From NCBI GenBank assembly GCA_947456345.1, contig CANGQU010000034.1, positions 1 to 7,030 on the forward strand: a stretch of DNA of 7,030 nt, read 5' to 3'. The DNA comes from Alphaproteobacteria bacterium. GTDB lineage: Bacteria; Pseudomonadota; Alphaproteobacteria; SHNJ01. Made by a program: the position numbers and the translations under genes. Shown here piece after piece: positions 5,396 to 7,030 of the stretch (its first letter is position 1; each line of letters starts with the position of its first letter). A model generated the notes under the pieces. The model did not search any database. It was not told the origin of the DNA and saw only the letters and a list, made by a program, of their open reading frames with translations.

Positions 5396-7030
5396 GGGTT
5401 TCGTTACCTAAGGTTGGAATGCGCCCGTAAATATCCCGCCACCATGACGCGGCCTGGTAATAGGCGATGGCGTCATCTTCGGCCTTGGCATCGGCGGTAT
5501 TAAGTGCCTCGGTCTCGGGCCAGCTTAATTGCTGCACTTGGTTTTTAGGCGACAAAATGGTCAGGGTATCGTTCTCGGCCAGCGCTACTTTTTGGTACGT
5601 GCTGATAAATGCGCGTGGGCGATAGGTTTTATCGCGCAACACATCCTGGCCAAAAAATTTGCTGGGATATTGAAAATTCAACAAGCCCAATAAAATCGGC
5701 GCAAAATCGATCTGGCTTACCATGGTATCGATGCGTTTCGGCTTGATAAATCCGGACGCGTAGAAAATCATCGGGATATGGTATTTGCGGGCTGCCAATT
5801 CGATCTTGCCCGATGCGCCATGGGTGTGATCGGCTACGAATACGAACAGCGTGTCTTTGAACCAGGGCTTGTCCTTGGCCCATTGCAACAACTGCCCCAC
5901 GCTATAATCGGCGTATTTCACACCGCCCGCGCGGCCCGAAGTTTTGGACGGCAAATCGATCCGGCCATCGGGATAGGTATAGGGGCGGTGATTGGATGTG
6001 GTCATGATCAAATGCATAAATGGCTGCTGACGGGCATAGGCGGCGTCGGCCTCGCGCACCGCACGGGCGAACATGTCTTCGTCCGCAATTCCCCAAACAT
6101 TGGCGAAACTCACTTCGTCTTTGGGCATCACAGCACGATCAACGATATCGAATCCGTTGGCCGAGAAAAACGCGTTCATATTATCGAAATACCCATAACC
6201 GCCATAAATAAATTTGGTATCATAGCCACGGTCACGGAAAATGAACCCCAGCGAATATAGATTCTGGTTCCCCGCGCGGCGTAAAATGGAGTGGCCGGGC
6301 GTCGGGGGCAGCGATAATGTCAGCGCCTCGAGCCCACGCACCGTGCGTGTGCCGGTGGCGTAGGTCTGCGCGAACAGCAAACCATTTTTGGCCAGATCGT
6401 CCATCACCGGCGATATATCGGCGGTCGATCCAAAAGTTTTCATGAATTCGGCGCTGTGGCTTTCCATAACCACCAAGATAACATTTTTGCGCAATTCCGG
6501 TCCCTTGGGTTTTATGGCGCGCGCCCAATTGGTGTGGGCAGCAGGGATCGCAGGCAAACCCAATCGGGTTTGAATATTCGCTGCGACCATTGCATCATCA
6601 TGCTTGGCATAAAACCGGTCATAATCGATTTCGTTATGCCCAAAAGCATAAAACAGCGAATACACGCCATTGGCGGATAATTCATTGGCAACTGAATTGG
6701 TGCCGAATTGGCTGCGCGCCTGACTGGTCAGCAAAAACAATACGGCTACGACAACCGCATACACCGCAAAGCCGCGCGCGCGATAGGTCATACTGGGCAA
6801 GCCGCGCCCGCCCACGGGCCAAATTTTATGGCACAGCCAAATTACCGCAACCGATGCCACCAGCAACGCGAACAACAGCCAGTATATCGGATAGGATTCA
6901 ACGATATTGCCGATCACTTCTTGGGTATAGATCAAATAATCAACGGCGATGAAATTATAGCGGGCAGTGAATTCGGTCCAAAACAAATGCTCGCCCACTG
7001 CACCGAACAACAGCACATAGACAAACACCA
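5367..7030 (-). CDS. LTA synthase/OpgB-like phosphoglycerol transferase, 5' partial
   Basis: The frame runs past the right edge, and 553 codons are visible. No start is seen; a GTG at 7026-7028 is only an internal valine. Numbered from that codon, the membrane part keeps a partial segment (1-16) and two helices (about 47-68 and 86-102). About 100 or more residues with further helices are expected upstream. A sulfatase-fold catalytic domain follows from about 180: NVILVVMES with metal ligand E189, TGTRTVRG with predicted nucleophile T229, SNHRPY with H347, and VADHTHG with D400 and H401. Family members take sn-glycerol-1-phosphate from phosphatidylglycerol and put it on lipoteichoic acid, membrane-derived oligosaccharides or cyclic glucans outside the inner membrane. 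In a Gram-negative host a periplasmic glucan or surface polysaccharide is the likely acceptor (inference). It overlaps dgkA by 29 bases. Phosphoethanolamine transferases and sulfatases are less likely: the membrane part, the RTxRG site and the dgkA partner favour phosphoglycerol transfer. Confidence 0.88.
   Translation of the reverse strand, partial: VFVYVLLFGAVGEHLFWTEFTARYNFIAVDYLIYTQEVIGNIVESYPIYWLLFALLVASVAVIWLCHKIWPVGGRGLPSMTYRARGFAVYAVVVAVLFLLTSQARSQFGTNSVANELSANGVYSLFYAFGHNEIDYDRFYAKHDDAMVAANIQTRLGLPAIPAAHTNWARAIKPKGPELRKNVILVVMESHSAEFMKTFGSTADISPVMDDLAKNGLLFAQTYATGTRTVRGLEALTLSLPPTPGHSILRRAGNQNLYSLGFIFRDRGYDTKFIYGGYGYFDNMNAFFSANGFDIVDRAVMPKDEVSFANVWGIADEDMFARAVREADAAYARQQPFMHLIMTTSNHRPYTYPDGRIDLPSKTSGRAGGVKYADYSVGQLLQWAKDKPWFKDTLFVFVADHTHGASGKIELAARKYHIPMIFYASGFIKPKRIDTMVSQIDFAPILLGLLNFQYPSKFFGQDVLRDKTYRPRAFISTYQKVALAENDTLTILSPKNQVQQLSWPETEALNTADAKAEDDAIAYYQAASWWRDIYGRIPTLGNETHAASLSRTH

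Noticed and set aside
5778..6260. Plus-strand open frame of 160 codons
   Set aside because: It is antisense to the catalytic domain of the transferase, whose motifs are intact; it has no motif and no SD support.
7026..7028. GTG as a start for the phosphoglycerol transferase
   Set aside because: It falls in the middle of a hydrophobic segment, and family members have further membrane helices before this point; the gene is simply cut by the window edge.

Overview
The window comes from a Gram-negative bacterium, probably an alphaproteobacterium. This is an inference from protein style: an Alphaproteobacteria-like sulfatase-fold phosphoglycerol transferase, a SOUL-family lipoprotein, an MsrA with an export signal, and a base composition near one half GC. 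All seven genes lie on the minus strand, so transcription runs from high to low coordinates. No rRNA, tRNA, CRISPR array, insertion sequence or prophage gene was seen.

From 7030 down to 2969 lies a compact five-gene run. (1) An LTA-synthase/OpgB-like phosphoglycerol transferase, whose N-terminus is cut by the window edge. (2) dgkA, a membrane diacylglycerol kinase, overlapping gene 1 by 29 bases. (3) A VanX/DdpX-like M15 D-Ala-D-Ala dipeptidase, joined to dgkA by an ATGA stop/start overlap. (4) A SOUL-family lipoprotein 28 bases further on. (5) msrA, with a signal peptide, 33 bases after that. The first two genes fit one cycle: the transferase moves glycerophosphate from phosphatidylglycerol and leaves diacylglycerol, which DgkA rephosphorylates for lipid resynthesis. 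The run is therefore an envelope maintenance and repair operon: glycerophosphate decoration, lipid recycling, dipeptide turnover, a heme-binding-type lipoprotein and repair of oxidised methionine.

The operon ends in a symmetric palindrome (2905-2973) built from heptamers of the type AGTAAGC. It contains a 16-bp perfect stem, can act as a terminator, and supplies the msrA stop codon. Below it, ettA (ABC-F translation factor) has its own leader, whose GC-rich segments can form mutually exclusive hairpins.

The last feature, from 1048 off the left edge, is an incomplete gene for an unrecognised membrane-anchored protein. It has a glycine-rich hydrophobic region, a second hydrophobic segment, a Pro/Ala/Thr-rich linker and a mixed soluble domain. 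It has its own sigma70-type promoter with an 11-base palindrome between the two boxes. Its arginine codon use (many AGA, AGG and CGA) differs clearly from that of ettA next door, so it is the best candidate here for an accessory or acquired gene.

Most of the window is ordinary core genome. The points most worth a second look are the unknown partial gene, the His-to-Asp change at a predicted zinc-ligand position of the dipeptidase, the phosphoglycerol transferase-DgkA coupling, and the heptamer palindrome.
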